This document shows, piece by piece, positions 15,890 to 23,768 of a DNA stretch of 60,399 nucleotides. The stretch covers positions 1 to 60,399 of the forward strand of contig CANSKO010000018.1 in NCBI GenBank assembly GCA_947647505.1, in the 5' to 3' direction. The stretch is from an uncultured Roseburia sp. GTDB lineage: Bacteria; Bacillota; Clostridia; Lachnospirales; Lachnospiraceae. The notes beneath the pieces were generated by a model. It did not search any database and had not been told where the DNA came from. It saw only the letters and a list, made by a program, of their open reading frames with translations. The first letter of the stretch is position 1; the number at the start of each line of letters is the position of its first letter. Position numbers and translations under genes: made by a program.

Positions 15890-17602
15890 TTAAAGTGAAG
15901 CCGCTTCGTCTACGATCTTCTTCAACGCTGCAAGCGCCTCTTCCGGCAGCTTGTCATAGCCGTCTTTTTTCGTTGCAAAATCTTCCACTGCCTTCACGCG
16001 GTTTTCCATCGCATTTTTGAGCGCCGCAACGTAATCTTTATCTGCCAGATCCGGTTTGAAGTCGCCTGTCTTTCCAGACCAGTCGTACATGATTTCAATG
16101 TCTTCAAACGGTCCCCAGCTCTCAAAGCTTGCCTTTCCTTCTACAATTGTCTCAAGAATGCCAAGCGTATCCGCAGGTTTTACTTTTGCGCCCATGAAAT
16201 CGCCCGTATTGACAATGTAGCAGTCTACGTTCTTCTCTTCTACCAGCTTCTTAAACTTCTCGTAATCGTTTACCAGCGGATAGGTGCGGAACGGATTTGC
16301 ATAAGGCACAATGCGAAGCGCATTCAGATCCGTGCCGGCCGCCACGCGCTCTGCGGTGGAGGTCTTTGTCGCAAGCGTTGCGCCCATCACGGAAGCAAGC
16401 GCGGAGCCTTTTAATTTTACAACCGGAGGAATGGTTGGGTCTTTCATAATCCAGAAAATAGCGTTTACCGGAGCGTCAATCTTATCCACGCGGTTCGGCG
16501 ACCACAATTTGGATTTGATTGCACGGCCGTTGCCGTTTCGAATGTCTTCCGTTACCAGCTGAATCTTACCTTCGGAATCCATCGTCGCGGAGCAGTTCTG
16601 TGCGGACAAAAGATACTGGTTGTCTGCGCAGCCGGTCGGATAATCCGCCGTCTTATCAAAATACGTCGGCTCCAGCGCAATCGAAGAGCAGGTATCGGAA
16701 TTGATAATAAATGCATCGTCATGTAAAACGGTGATCGGATATTTGCCGCCGTGCTTTGCATGCGTCAGCGTCGATTTTCCGGAACCGGACAGGCCGAATA
16801 CGGACGCTACGTATTTGGAGCCGTCAGAAAGCGTATATTCCTTCTGTCCGCCGTGGCAGGAAGCGTAGCCGTTTCTGTTGGCGATTGCCCATGCCATCGT
16901 CAGCGTGCCTTTCTTGTGCTCGCCGAAATACCGCATGCCAAGAATACATGCGCAGTTCTCCGCCGTATCGAAATAGCACAGCGTCAGAGGATCGCTTAAG
17001 CAGCTGAAATCGACGTCCGGACGCTCCTGCGGAATCCACTGCGGATCCGAAAAGATGTAGATATCCGGCTCTTTGCCGTCGCCGACTGCTTTGGAATTCT
17101 TGTACATTTTCACATATTCATCTGACATGTACTGGAAGTTCAACATCCAGTTATACATGATATTCTCTTCGCCTTCCGGAATCAGAAGATGCGCCTTTAC
17201 CATAAATTCCGGATCAAGCCCTACGAACACCTCCGCATGGTACATCGTCTTCCAGCGGGATTCGTATACGGCGTCCATAGCAACTTTGTCGAGCTTCGCA
17301 GCGTCTACGCCCGGCTCTCCCTTGATGCGGCGCGCCGCAGCATAACGTCCGGTCACTGCGCCGTCGTTAAACAGAAGAACCTTTGCATCCTTGTCAAGGC
17401 CAAATTCTTCTCCTCTATATACAGGCATATCCGTTACAATGGTCCCCGGCGAGTTCTTTGCCAGTTCATATGCTTCTCTCAGTGTCGTTACCTTTACTAC
17501 GTTGTTGCCGTAAAAAGCTCCCTCGATGATGGAACGGGTTTTGGAAAAGCCAACTTTTCCGGCGCCAATTTCTTCAATTGGGTAATACGCTTTTGTTGCC
17601 AT
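15890..17602 (-). CDS. pckA: Phosphoenolpyruvate carboxykinase (ATP)
   Basis: 570 residues from ATG 17602 (MATKAYYPIEEIGAGK), chosen because AAGGAGG lies nine bases upstream; an in-frame ATG six codons earlier overlaps that site. It interconverts oxaloacetate and PEP with ATP/ADP. Visible motifs are the P-loop VFGLSGSGKSTLTHAKH, the metal-binding GMRYFGEHKKGTLTMAWAIANRNG, and the kinase-2 region ITVLHDDAFI. It is somewhat longer than E. coli Pck but in the range of clostridial homologues. In fermentative Clostridia it can work in the carboxylating, ATP-forming direction; direction here is inference. It is monocistronic, with its own promoter and terminator. Confidence 0.95.
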   Translation of the reverse strand: MATKAYYPIEEIGAGKVGFSKTRSIIEGAFYGNNVVKVTTLREAYELAKNSPGTIVTDMPVYRGEEFGLDKDAKVLLFNDGAVTGRYAAARRIKGEPGVDAAKLDKVAMDAVYESRWKTMYHAEVFVGLDPEFMVKAHLLIPEGEENIMYNWMLNFQYMSDEYVKMYKNSKAVGDGKEPDIYIFSDPQWIPQERPDVDFSCLSDPLTLCYFDTAENCACILGMRYFGEHKKGTLTMAWAIANRNGYASCHGGQKEYTLSDGSKYVASVFGLSGSGKSTLTHAKHGGKYPITVLHDDAFIINSDTCSSIALEPTYFDKTADYPTGCADNQYLLSAQNCSATMDSEGKIQLVTEDIRNGNGRAIKSKLWSPNRVDKIDAPVNAIFWIMKDPTIPPVVKLKGSALASVMGATLATKTSTAERVAAGTDLNALRIVPYANPFRTYPLVNDYEKFKKLVEEKNVDCYIVNTGDFMGAKVKPADTLGILETIVEGKASFESWGPFEDIEIMYDWSGKTGDFKPDLADKDYVAALKNAMENRVKAVEDFATKKDGYDKLPEEALAALKKIVDEAASL

Positions 17603-17648
17603 GAAATTTTCCTCCTTCAATTATATATCCTGAAATATACCACTTATC

Positions 17649-17676
17649 AATATACACTATGTTCTGTTTTTGTCAA
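17649..17676 (-). promoter_or_regulatory. Sigma-A promoter of pckA
   Basis: TTGACA (17671-17676) and TATATT (17649-17654) spaced by 16 bases on the minus strand, about 47 bases before the chosen start codon. Confidence 0.75.
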
Positions 17677-17708
17677 TCGTTTTTACAAAATTTTTATACT
17701 CTTTCCCC

Positions 17709-18116
17709 TCAGGAAAAGTCCTGTTTTGAAAAGGCTTCCGGCAAAAGCGCCCCAAGCGAAACGATTTTATATTCCGCTCTGTTTTTTACCAGTATGACAG
17801 AAAAGCGCTCCGGATCGCAAAATTCCGCCATCACCTGTCTGCACACGCCGCACGGAGCCAGATACGCCTCTTTGCCTCCCACGATGGCAATCGCTGCAAA
17901 TTCCTTCACGCCTTCGGAAACCGCTTTAAAAAACGCCGTGCGCTCCGCGCAGTTCGTCGGCGAAAATGCCGCGTTTTCAATATTGCATCCGCGATAGACC
18001 CTCCCATCCGCAGACAAAAGAGCGGCTCCTACGCAAAAGCCGGAGTATGGCGCATACGCATATGCGCGCGCCGCGTACGCCTCTTCCACCAGTTTCCGCG
18101 CATCCCATTCCTGCAT
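17709..18116 (-). CDS. cdd: Cytidine deaminase
   Basis: 135 residues, the usual length of the tetrameric Cdd. It hydrolyses cytidine and deoxycytidine to uridine and deoxyuridine in pyrimidine salvage. The zinc-site motifs are CAERTAFFKAV (cysteine ligand and catalytic glutamate) and PCGVCRQVMAEF (two cysteine ligands). The N-terminal APYSGFCVGAAL and GCNIENAAFSPTNCAE are strongly conserved substrate-binding segments. It lies 33 bases after deoC on the same strand, a pairing common in nucleoside-catabolism operons. No terminator is obvious between it and the pckA promoter. Confidence 0.95.
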   Translation of the reverse strand: MQEWDARKLVEEAYAARAYAYAPYSGFCVGAALLSADGRVYRGCNIENAAFSPTNCAERTAFFKAVSEGVKEFAAIAIVGGKEAYLAPCGVCRQVMAEFCDPERFSVILVKNRAEYKIVSLGALLPEAFSKQDFS

Positions 18117-18149
18117 GGAAAAACGCCTCCTTCCTGTTTTTGCATTCTT

Positions 18150-18797
18150 TTACGGACGCCGGATGACAGAGCGCGCAGCGCTTGTCCCAATCCGGGCGCA
18201 GCCTTCCGCAAGAAACGCCTCCATCGCCTCTCTGCTTCGTATCCCGCCCGCCGCTTTGATCTTTACCGCGGGACCGATCTGCGCTTTCATCAGGCGAACG
18301 TCCTCCAAAGACGCGCCCGCCGTTCCAAAGCCCGTAGACGTTTTGATAAAATCCGCTCCGGCTTCTGTCACCGCTTTACAGACTGCAATTTTTTCCGATT
18401 CTTCCAGATAACAGGCTTCTATAATCACCTTTAAAATCCGATCGCCAACCGCATGCTTTAACGCCGCAATCTCTTCCGACACTTTTTCAAACGCTCCATT
18501 TTTGACGTCGCATAGATTTATCACCATGTCAATTTCCTGCGCGCCGTCCTGTAACGCCTGCCTGACCTCTGCCAGCTTGCCCTCTGTCGTGCTGTAGCCA
18601 AGCGGAAATCCGACGACGGTACAGATGGTAAGCTCCGGAAACGCCGCATGCGCCCGCCCGACATAACAGGCCGGAATGCAGACGGATGCCATATGATGCT
18701 GCATCGCTTCCTCACATAACGCCTGAATTTCCTTCCAGGTCACGCATGGCTGCAAAGCCGTATGGTCCACGCAGGCCAATAATGCTTCCGTATTCAC
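18150..18797 (-). CDS. deoC: Deoxyribose-phosphate aldolase
   Basis: 215 residues from a GTG start at 18797 (read MNTEALLACVDHTALQP), selected because AAGGAGG lies six bases upstream. It is a class I aldolase that splits 2-deoxyribose-5-phosphate into glyceraldehyde-3-phosphate and acetaldehyde. The TIM-barrel motifs are VDHTAL at the start, VCIPACYV, TVVGFPLG, EIDMVINLCDVKNG, the Schiff-base lysine region LKVIIEACYL, and GADFIKTSTGF. Glycine-rich AAGGIRS follows near the C-terminus. With cdd it forms a two-gene deoxynucleoside salvage unit. It is divergent from the citrate synthase gene. Confidence 0.95.
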   Translation of the reverse strand: MNTEALLACVDHTALQPCVTWKEIQALCEEAMQHHMASVCIPACYVGRAHAAFPELTICTVVGFPLGYSTTEGKLAEVRQALQDGAQEIDMVINLCDVKNGAFEKVSEEIAALKHAVGDRILKVIIEACYLEESEKIAVCKAVTEAGADFIKTSTGFGTAGASLEDVRLMKAQIGPAVKIKAAGGIRSREAMEAFLAEGCARIGTSAARSVIRRP

Positions 18798-18945
18798 GTT
18801 TTGCCTCCTTTTTCTCTGTTCTGTCTGTATCATACCGCAATCCGCAGCATTTTTCCAGCGCATATTGCAGCATTCCGCTACAGACTGCAAAATATAAACA
18901 AAGTCTGAATTTTTTAAAATTTTTTTTAATCATTTTTTATTTTTC

Positions 18946-18975
18946 TTGTTTCAAAGTACAATTTTATGGTATGAT
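18946..18975 (+). promoter_or_regulatory. Promoter of the citrate synthase gene
   Basis: TTGTTT (18946-18951) and TATGAT (18970-18975) with an 18-base spacer, 28 bases before the start codon and preceded by a very T-rich stretch. Confidence 0.6.
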
Positions 18976-19003
18976 AGCAAAATAGACAGAAAGGAGGTCT
19001 TAT

Positions 19004-20368
19004 ATGCAGACAAATTCTTACAGTGAAATAACGCCGGAAATATTAAAACTCTCCAAACTCTGTGAAGAGACCGCAACCATCAACCCTGCACTGTACACAG
19101 AGTTCGATGTCAAAAGAGGTCTTCGTGATGTAAATGGAAAGGGCGTTCTCGTCGGTCTGACTCAGATATCCGATGTCTGTGCAACGAAAATGGAAAACGG
19201 CAAGTCCGTTCCGGCCGACGGCAACCTCTATTATCGCGGATACAATGTCAAAGACATTGTAAAAGGAATTGATGACAAAAATCATTTTGGTTTTGAAGAA
19301 AGCACGTATCTGCTTCTGTTCGGGACACTCCCGAAAAAGGAGCAGCTGGATGCATTCACATCTCTTTTAAGCGACTATCGCACGCTGCCAACCAGCTTTG
19401 TGCGGGACATCATTATGAAGGCCCCAAGCAAAGACATGATGAATACGCTGGCAAGGAGCGTCCTGACGCTGTACTCCTATGATGAAAAGGCGGATGACAT
19501 ATCGCTTCCCAACGTATTGCGGCAGTGCCTTCAGCTGATCAGTCTGTTTCCGCTGCTGTCTGTTTATGGCTATCAGGCGTACAAACATTATCATGACGGC
19601 GCAAGCCTGTACATTCACCAGCCCAGGCAGGAATACTCCACCGCAGAAAATATTTTACATATTTTAAGACCGGATTCCAGATTTTCCGCGCTGGAAGCAA
19701 AGCTTCTGGACACGGCCCTGATTCTTCACATGGAGCACGGCGGCGGCAATAACTCGACGTTTACAACGCATCTTGTCTCTTCCTCCGGCACAGACACGTA
19801 TTCTGTGATCGCAGCGTCTCTTGGCTCTTTAAAAGGCCCCCGGCATGGCGGCGCCAATATTAAAGTCGTGCAGATGCTGGAAGACATGAAGGCAACGCTA
19901 AGTGACTGGACAGATGAAGAAGAGGTCGGCAACTATCTGCGCGCGCTGCTCAACAAAAAAGCATTTGACCGCGCAGGCCTGATTTACGGCATGGGACACG
20001 CCGTATATTCGCTATCCGATCCGCGTGCGCTGATCTTCCATTCCTTTGTGGAACGTCTCTCCAAAGAAAAAGGCAAAGAAAAGGAATTCGCGCTTTATAC
20101 GCTGATTGAGCGCCTGGCGCCGGAAATTATCGCGCAGGAACGCAAGATCTACAAGGGCGTAAGTCCAAACGTAGACTTTTACAGCGGTTTTGCTTATTCC
20201 ATGCTCAATCTCCCGCTGGAGCTGTATACGCCGATTTTTGCAATTGCAAGAATCGCGGGCTGGAGCGCGCATCGGCTGGAAGAGCTTTCCTATGGCGGAA
20301 AAATCATGCGTCCCGCATACAAATTCGTGGACGAGCACAAAACATACATTCCTTTATCTGAGCGATAA
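19004..20368 (+). CDS. gltA: Citrate synthase
   Basis: 454 residues; condenses acetyl-CoA and oxaloacetate. The start ATG follows AGAAAGGAGG. The catalytic residues are in MEHGGGNNSTFTTHL and LKGPRHGGAN (first histidine), GMGHAVYSLSDPRA (second histidine), and NVDFYSG (aspartate). An N-terminal all-helical extension of about 60 residues is typical of the longer clostridial citrate synthases. Its position next to pckA suggests a partial oxidative TCA branch feeding glutamate synthesis, although aconitase and isocitrate dehydrogenase are not in the window. It is transcribed alone toward a strong hairpin. Confidence 0.95.
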   Translation: MQTNSYSEITPEILKLSKLCEETATINPALYTEFDVKRGLRDVNGKGVLVGLTQISDVCATKMENGKSVPADGNLYYRGYNVKDIVKGIDDKNHFGFEESTYLLLFGTLPKKEQLDAFTSLLSDYRTLPTSFVRDIIMKAPSKDMMNTLARSVLTLYSYDEKADDISLPNVLRQCLQLISLFPLLSVYGYQAYKHYHDGASLYIHQPRQEYSTAENILHILRPDSRFSALEAKLLDTALILHMEHGGGNNSTFTTHLVSSSGTDTYSVIAASLGSLKGPRHGGANIKVVQMLEDMKATLSDWTDEEEVGNYLRALLNKKAFDRAGLIYGMGHAVYSLSDPRALIFHSFVERLSKEKGKEKEFALYTLIERLAPEIIAQERKIYKGVSPNVDFYSGFAYSMLNLPLELYTPIFAIARIAGWSAHRLEELSYGGKIMRPAYKFVDEHKTYIPLSER

Positions 20369-20378
20369 TTCAGACATG

Positions 20379-20418
20379 CCGCGGCGTCCGATTCCAATGG
20401 ACGCCGCGGCGCGTTTTA
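20379..20418 (+). terminator. Terminator between gltA and the convergent membrane-protein gene
   Basis: GCCGCGGCGTCC / GGACGCCGCGGC, a 12-base perfect G+C-rich stem, followed by GCGTTTTAAAA on the plus strand. It overlaps the 3' end of the opposite gene and may serve both. Confidence 0.8.
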
Positions 20419-20751
20419 AAAGTATCTGTCCCTGCTTTTTCGGATCTGCGCAAAAAACCAGAAACATGCCAGCAGAAACGCCAGCGCGCATATGACGTCA
20501 AACGTCTTCCCGAACGCATGCAAAACGCCGTTAAAAAGGCCAAGCCCTCCATACAGCGCCGCAAGCAGGCCAAACAAAAGCATCTGCCGGTAAATCCCTT
20601 CGATGCACCCTTCTTTGTCCTTGCACGATTTCTCTTCCGCGCCAAATAACAGCGGACACACTTCTTTTGTACGCTTCATGTTCCATGCGGCCCATACAAG
20701 ATACAGGCCAAATGCCGCAATCACTGCGTCAAATACAAGCATCACATGCAT
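20416..20751 (-). CDS. Hypothetical small membrane protein, about 111 residues
   Basis: It has an N-terminal membrane segment (MLVFDAVIAAFGLYLVWAAW), a short cytosolic loop with two cysteines (EEKSCKDKEGC), and two further hydrophobic segments (LLFGLLAALYGGLGLFNGVL and VICALAFLLACFWFFAQI). The start is uncertain: GAGGG precedes ATG 20757 too closely and ATG 20751 (MHVMLVFD) at a better distance; an earlier ATG exists at 20775. I recognise no family. Topology suggests three transmembrane helices. It converges on gltA and shares its hairpin. Confidence 0.65.
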   Translation of the reverse strand: MHVMLVFDAVIAAFGLYLVWAAWNMKRTKEVCPLLFGAEEKSCKDKEGCIEGIYRQMLLFGLLAALYGGLGLFNGVLHAFGKTFDVICALAFLLACFWFFAQIRKSRDRYF

Positions 20752-20902
20752 CGTCATCCCTCTTTCCCATTCCATTTTCGGAATTCTCTTCTATCATAAT
20801 ACATAATTTCAACTTTTTGCAAACATTTCAACAGATAATGATTGAAACTTTACCGGGTATAGTATAAAATACTCATATCACATCTTAAAAAGGAGCGTTG
20901 CA

Positions 20903-21283
20903 ATGAATCTGAAAGATGCAAAAATATTAATCAGTGATGATTCCATTTTAGTCAGAAGCCAGTTAAAGGACATTCTCTCTTCTATGGGAGTCAGCAGCAT
21001 AATAGAAGCCTCAAACGGCCAGGAAGCCGTGGAACGGTATCAGGAACACTCACCGGACATCGTGTTTTTGGATATTATCATGCCCGTGAAAGACGGACAT
21101 GCCGCCATATCTGAAATCAAAGAAATCAATCCGGACGCAGACATCGTCATCGTATCCTCAGTGGGGACGCAGTCTCAGCTGAGACAGGCAATTCAGCTTG
21201 GCGCAAAAGATTTTATCCAGAAGCCGGTCAACAGCTGGCAAATCGAATCTATTCTCAACGACCGATTTGAAGGGGGCGCTTAA
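20903..21283 (+). CDS. CheY-like single-domain response regulator
   Basis: 126 residues with the complete receiver signature: acidic pair D12-D13 (ISDDSIL), phosphoacceptor D57 (IVFLDIIMPVKDG), switch serines 85-86 (IVSSVGTQ) and lysine 107 (FIQKPV). No output domain follows, so it acts by protein-protein contact, as CheY does at the flagellar switch. AAGGAGCG precedes the start. The stop codon TAA is followed at once by the ATG of the next gene, giving tight coupling to a CheX-like protein that is probably its phosphatase or partner. No histidine kinase gene is adjacent. Confidence 0.93.
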   Translation: MNLKDAKILISDDSILVRSQLKDILSSMGVSSIIEASNGQEAVERYQEHSPDIVFLDIIMPVKDGHAAISEIKEINPDADIVIVSSVGTQSQLRQAIQLGAKDFIQKPVNSWQIESILNDRFEGGA

Positions 21284-22171
21284 ATGTACGCACAATTTTT
21301 TGGAAACTACCTGCTTAGCAAGCACATCGTAACGGCAGAACAGGTCATTCAGGCAATGGAAGAACAGCATATCCGGCATTTAAAACTTGGCACGTTGGCC
21401 ATTCATGCCGGTTTTATGACGCTTGCACAGGTAGACAACGTATTGATGCGCCAGAGCCAGATGCAGGGCAGACGGCGCTTCGGTGAAATTGCAGTCGAAG
21501 CCGGATATCTCACCAACGAACAGCTCGAAGAGCTTTTGAACCAGCAGATTCCGATCTATCTTCTGATTGGAGAGCGCCTCGTAGAAAACGGCGCTCTGAC
21601 CGAGACGCAGCTGGAAGAGCTGATTCTTTCCTATCAGAAAGAAAACGAGCTGCTGCAGCTGGAAAATGCCAGCACGCATCAGCAGAATCTGGATGCTTTA
21701 TTCCGCAATCTGTTTTTGATTACGTTTTCCGATATTCCGGATTATCTGGTCAAATACCTGTCCCTGATGTTTAACAATCTGATTCGCCTGATTGGAGAAG
21801 ATTTTATGCCGCTCAATCCGATTCTCTGTCAGGAATACATCACAAATCACTGTTATGGACAGATTATCAACGGAGAGCATTCGCTGACCTCCTATATGGA
21901 TATGGAAGAAGACGCCGCCATCGCTTTTGCATCCCGCTTTGCCGACAGGGAGTTTAAAGTATGCGACGAATATGTACAGGCTGCCATCGGCGATTTTCTG
22001 AACATACATAACGGCCTGTTTACAGTAAATGTTTCCAACGAGGACTCCGTCGAACTACAGTTAAATCCCACGGTGAATCTGGAGAATACGATGTTAAGCA
22101 GCACGTCCAATATCCTGCATCTTCCCATTATCTATCCGTTTGGAAAGCTGAACATTCTGATTAAATTATAA
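21284..22171 (+). CDS. CheX-like protein with four N-terminal MshEN-like repeats
   Basis: 295 residues. The first 117 hold four copies of a 23-24 residue unit at about 6-28, 34-57, 65-88 and 94-117. Each has the pattern hydrophobic-G-x-x-L...G-x-hydrophobic-T-x-x-Q-hydrophobic (for example FGEIAVEAGYLTNEQLEELLNQQ), as in the MshEN/GspE N-terminal domains that can bind cyclic di-GMP. Residues about 135-295 resemble the CheC/CheX/FliY phosphatase fold. In the expected catalytic E-x-x-N site the sequence is DFLN (IGDFLNIHNG), an E-to-D change. It directly follows the CheY-like gene. I infer a phospho-aspartate phosphatase or adaptor whose activity may respond to a nucleotide second messenger. 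Confidence 0.75.
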   Translation: MYAQFFGNYLLSKHIVTAEQVIQAMEEQHIRHLKLGTLAIHAGFMTLAQVDNVLMRQSQMQGRRRFGEIAVEAGYLTNEQLEELLNQQIPIYLLIGERLVENGALTETQLEELILSYQKENELLQLENASTHQQNLDALFRNLFLITFSDIPDYLVKYLSLMFNNLIRLIGEDFMPLNPILCQEYITNHCYGQIINGEHSLTSYMDMEEDAAIAFASRFADREFKVCDEYVQAAIGDFLNIHNGLFTVNVSNEDSVELQLNPTVNLENTMLSSTSNILHLPIIYPFGKLNILIKL

Positions 22172-22186
22172 GATACATGTAACAAA

Positions 22187-22216
22187 AAGGAAGGGCGCAA
22201 GACCCTTCCTTCTTTA
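22187..22216 (+). terminator. Terminator of the CheY/CheX-like operon
   Basis: AAGGAAGGG / CCCTTCCTT stem with a seven-base loop, followed by CTTTAT. It also lies near the end of the convergent thrC gene. Confidence 0.8.
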
Positions 22217-22256
22217 TATGCGCTTTTGCCTAAACCGATGCGCCGGAATGCATCCG

Positions 22257-23750
22257 TCAGATATGCAGAAACTTCCTTACGACAGATTCCATCCCGTCCG
22301 TTTCGCACACACCCTCGTGCAGCGTTTTGGCATCCCGGATGGATGCAATTGCCGCTGGAACTTCTACATGCGCCAGGCGGCTTAAAACATCAACCAGTTC
22401 AAAATCCGTCATGGACCCACATGCATTCGGATCAATCGCATGCACCACGCTTCTGGTAAATTTAAACGGACTTGCAGTGGACGCGATGATCGTCTTCGTC
22501 TGCACATCATGCGTCTCTTTCCGATATTTCTCATACACGCACGCAGCGACGGCCGTATGCGTATCGATCACGTATCCCGTCTGTTCATACAATGCCCTTA
22601 TCGTCTGCATCGTCTCTTCTTCCGTTGCGTAGTTTCCATAAAAATCAGAAAGCTGCGCCTTCATCTCCGCCGTGATCTCATATCTGCCCGTCGAAGAAAG
22701 CGACTGCATAAAAGAACGATTCTTTTCGGCATCATTCCCGGCAATATGATAAATCAAACGCTCTAAATTGCTTGAAATCAAAATATCCATAGAAGGCGAC
22801 GAAGTCAGGATGAAATCACGGTTTTTATCGTATGCGCCGCTGCCAAAGAAATCACTGAGCGCCTTGTTTTCATTGGATGCGCAAATCAGCTTTGCAATTG
22901 GAAGGCCCATCTGCTTTGCATAATACGCCGCGAGGATATTGCCAAAATTACCGGTCGGAACCGTGACGTTGATCTGCTCTCCTTTTGCGATGACGCCCTT
23001 TTTGTACAGCCTTGCATATGCATAGACGTAATAGACAATCTGTGGAACAAGACGTCCGATATTGATGGAATTTGCAGAAGAAAACTGATACCCTGCCACC
23101 GCCATCTCTTCTGCAAGCGCCGCATCGGAAAACATCTGCTTTACGCCGGTCTGCGCCTGATCAAAGTTGCCGGCAATGCCTACGACAAGCGTATTTTCCC
23201 CTTTCTGCGTCACCATCTGCCGTTTCTGAATCGGGCTTACGCCGTCTTTGGGGTAAAAAACAATGATTTTTGTCCCCTTGACATCTGCAAAGCCTGCAAG
23301 CGCCGCTTTTCCGGTATCGCCCGAGGTCGCCGTCAGAATGACGATTTCGTTCGTAACATGATTCTTCTTTGCAGCCGTAATCAGAAGATGCGGAAGAATG
23401 GAAAGCGCCATGTCCTTGAACGCAATCGTAGAACCATGAAACAGCTCCAGATAACAGGCGTCTTTTGCCTGTACAAGCGGCGCGATTTCTTCCGTGTCAA
23501 ATTTATCGTCGTATGCGGCGTCAATACAACGCTTCAGCTCCTCCTCCGTAAAATCCGTCAGGAACCTGCTCATAACCGCATATGCCGTCTCCTGATAGCG
23601 CATCCCGGCCAGTGTATCAAGATCTATGTCAAGGGTCGGAATTTCCGTTGGTACAAACAGACCGCCGTCTTTGGCCAGCCCTTTTAAAATCGCCTGAGAC
23701 GCCGTTACCTTCTCATCTGCATTTCGTGTGCCTGTATAGTGCAATTCCAT
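22257..23750 (-). CDS. thrC: Threonine synthase
   Basis: 497 residues. A PLP enzyme that converts O-phosphohomoserine to threonine. The start MELHYTGTRNADEKVTASQAI is typical of the long bacterial form. The PLP lysine is in LELFHGSTIAFKDMALSILP; the phosphate-binding loop is in ILTATSGDTGKAALAGF. The C-terminal region contains TVPTGNFGNILAAYYAKQMGLP, which positions the cofactor. No leader or riboswitch is seen upstream; the L,D-transpeptidase gene ends (on the same strand) only 18 bases before the thrC start, so the two may be co-transcribed. Confidence 0.96.
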   Translation of the reverse strand: MELHYTGTRNADEKVTASQAILKGLAKDGGLFVPTEIPTLDIDLDTLAGMRYQETAYAVMSRFLTDFTEEELKRCIDAAYDDKFDTEEIAPLVQAKDACYLELFHGSTIAFKDMALSILPHLLITAAKKNHVTNEIVILTATSGDTGKAALAGFADVKGTKIIVFYPKDGVSPIQKRQMVTQKGENTLVVGIAGNFDQAQTGVKQMFSDAALAEEMAVAGYQFSSANSINIGRLVPQIVYYVYAYARLYKKGVIAKGEQINVTVPTGNFGNILAAYYAKQMGLPIAKLICASNENKALSDFFGSGAYDKNRDFILTSSPSMDILISSNLERLIYHIAGNDAEKNRSFMQSLSSTGRYEITAEMKAQLSDFYGNYATEEETMQTIRALYEQTGYVIDTHTAVAACVYEKYRKETHDVQTKTIIASTASPFKFTRSVVHAIDPNACGSMTDFELVDVLSRLAHVEVPAAIASIRDAKTLHEGVCETDGMESVVRKFLHI

Positions 23751-23768
23751 TTCTTATCCTCTTTTCTC

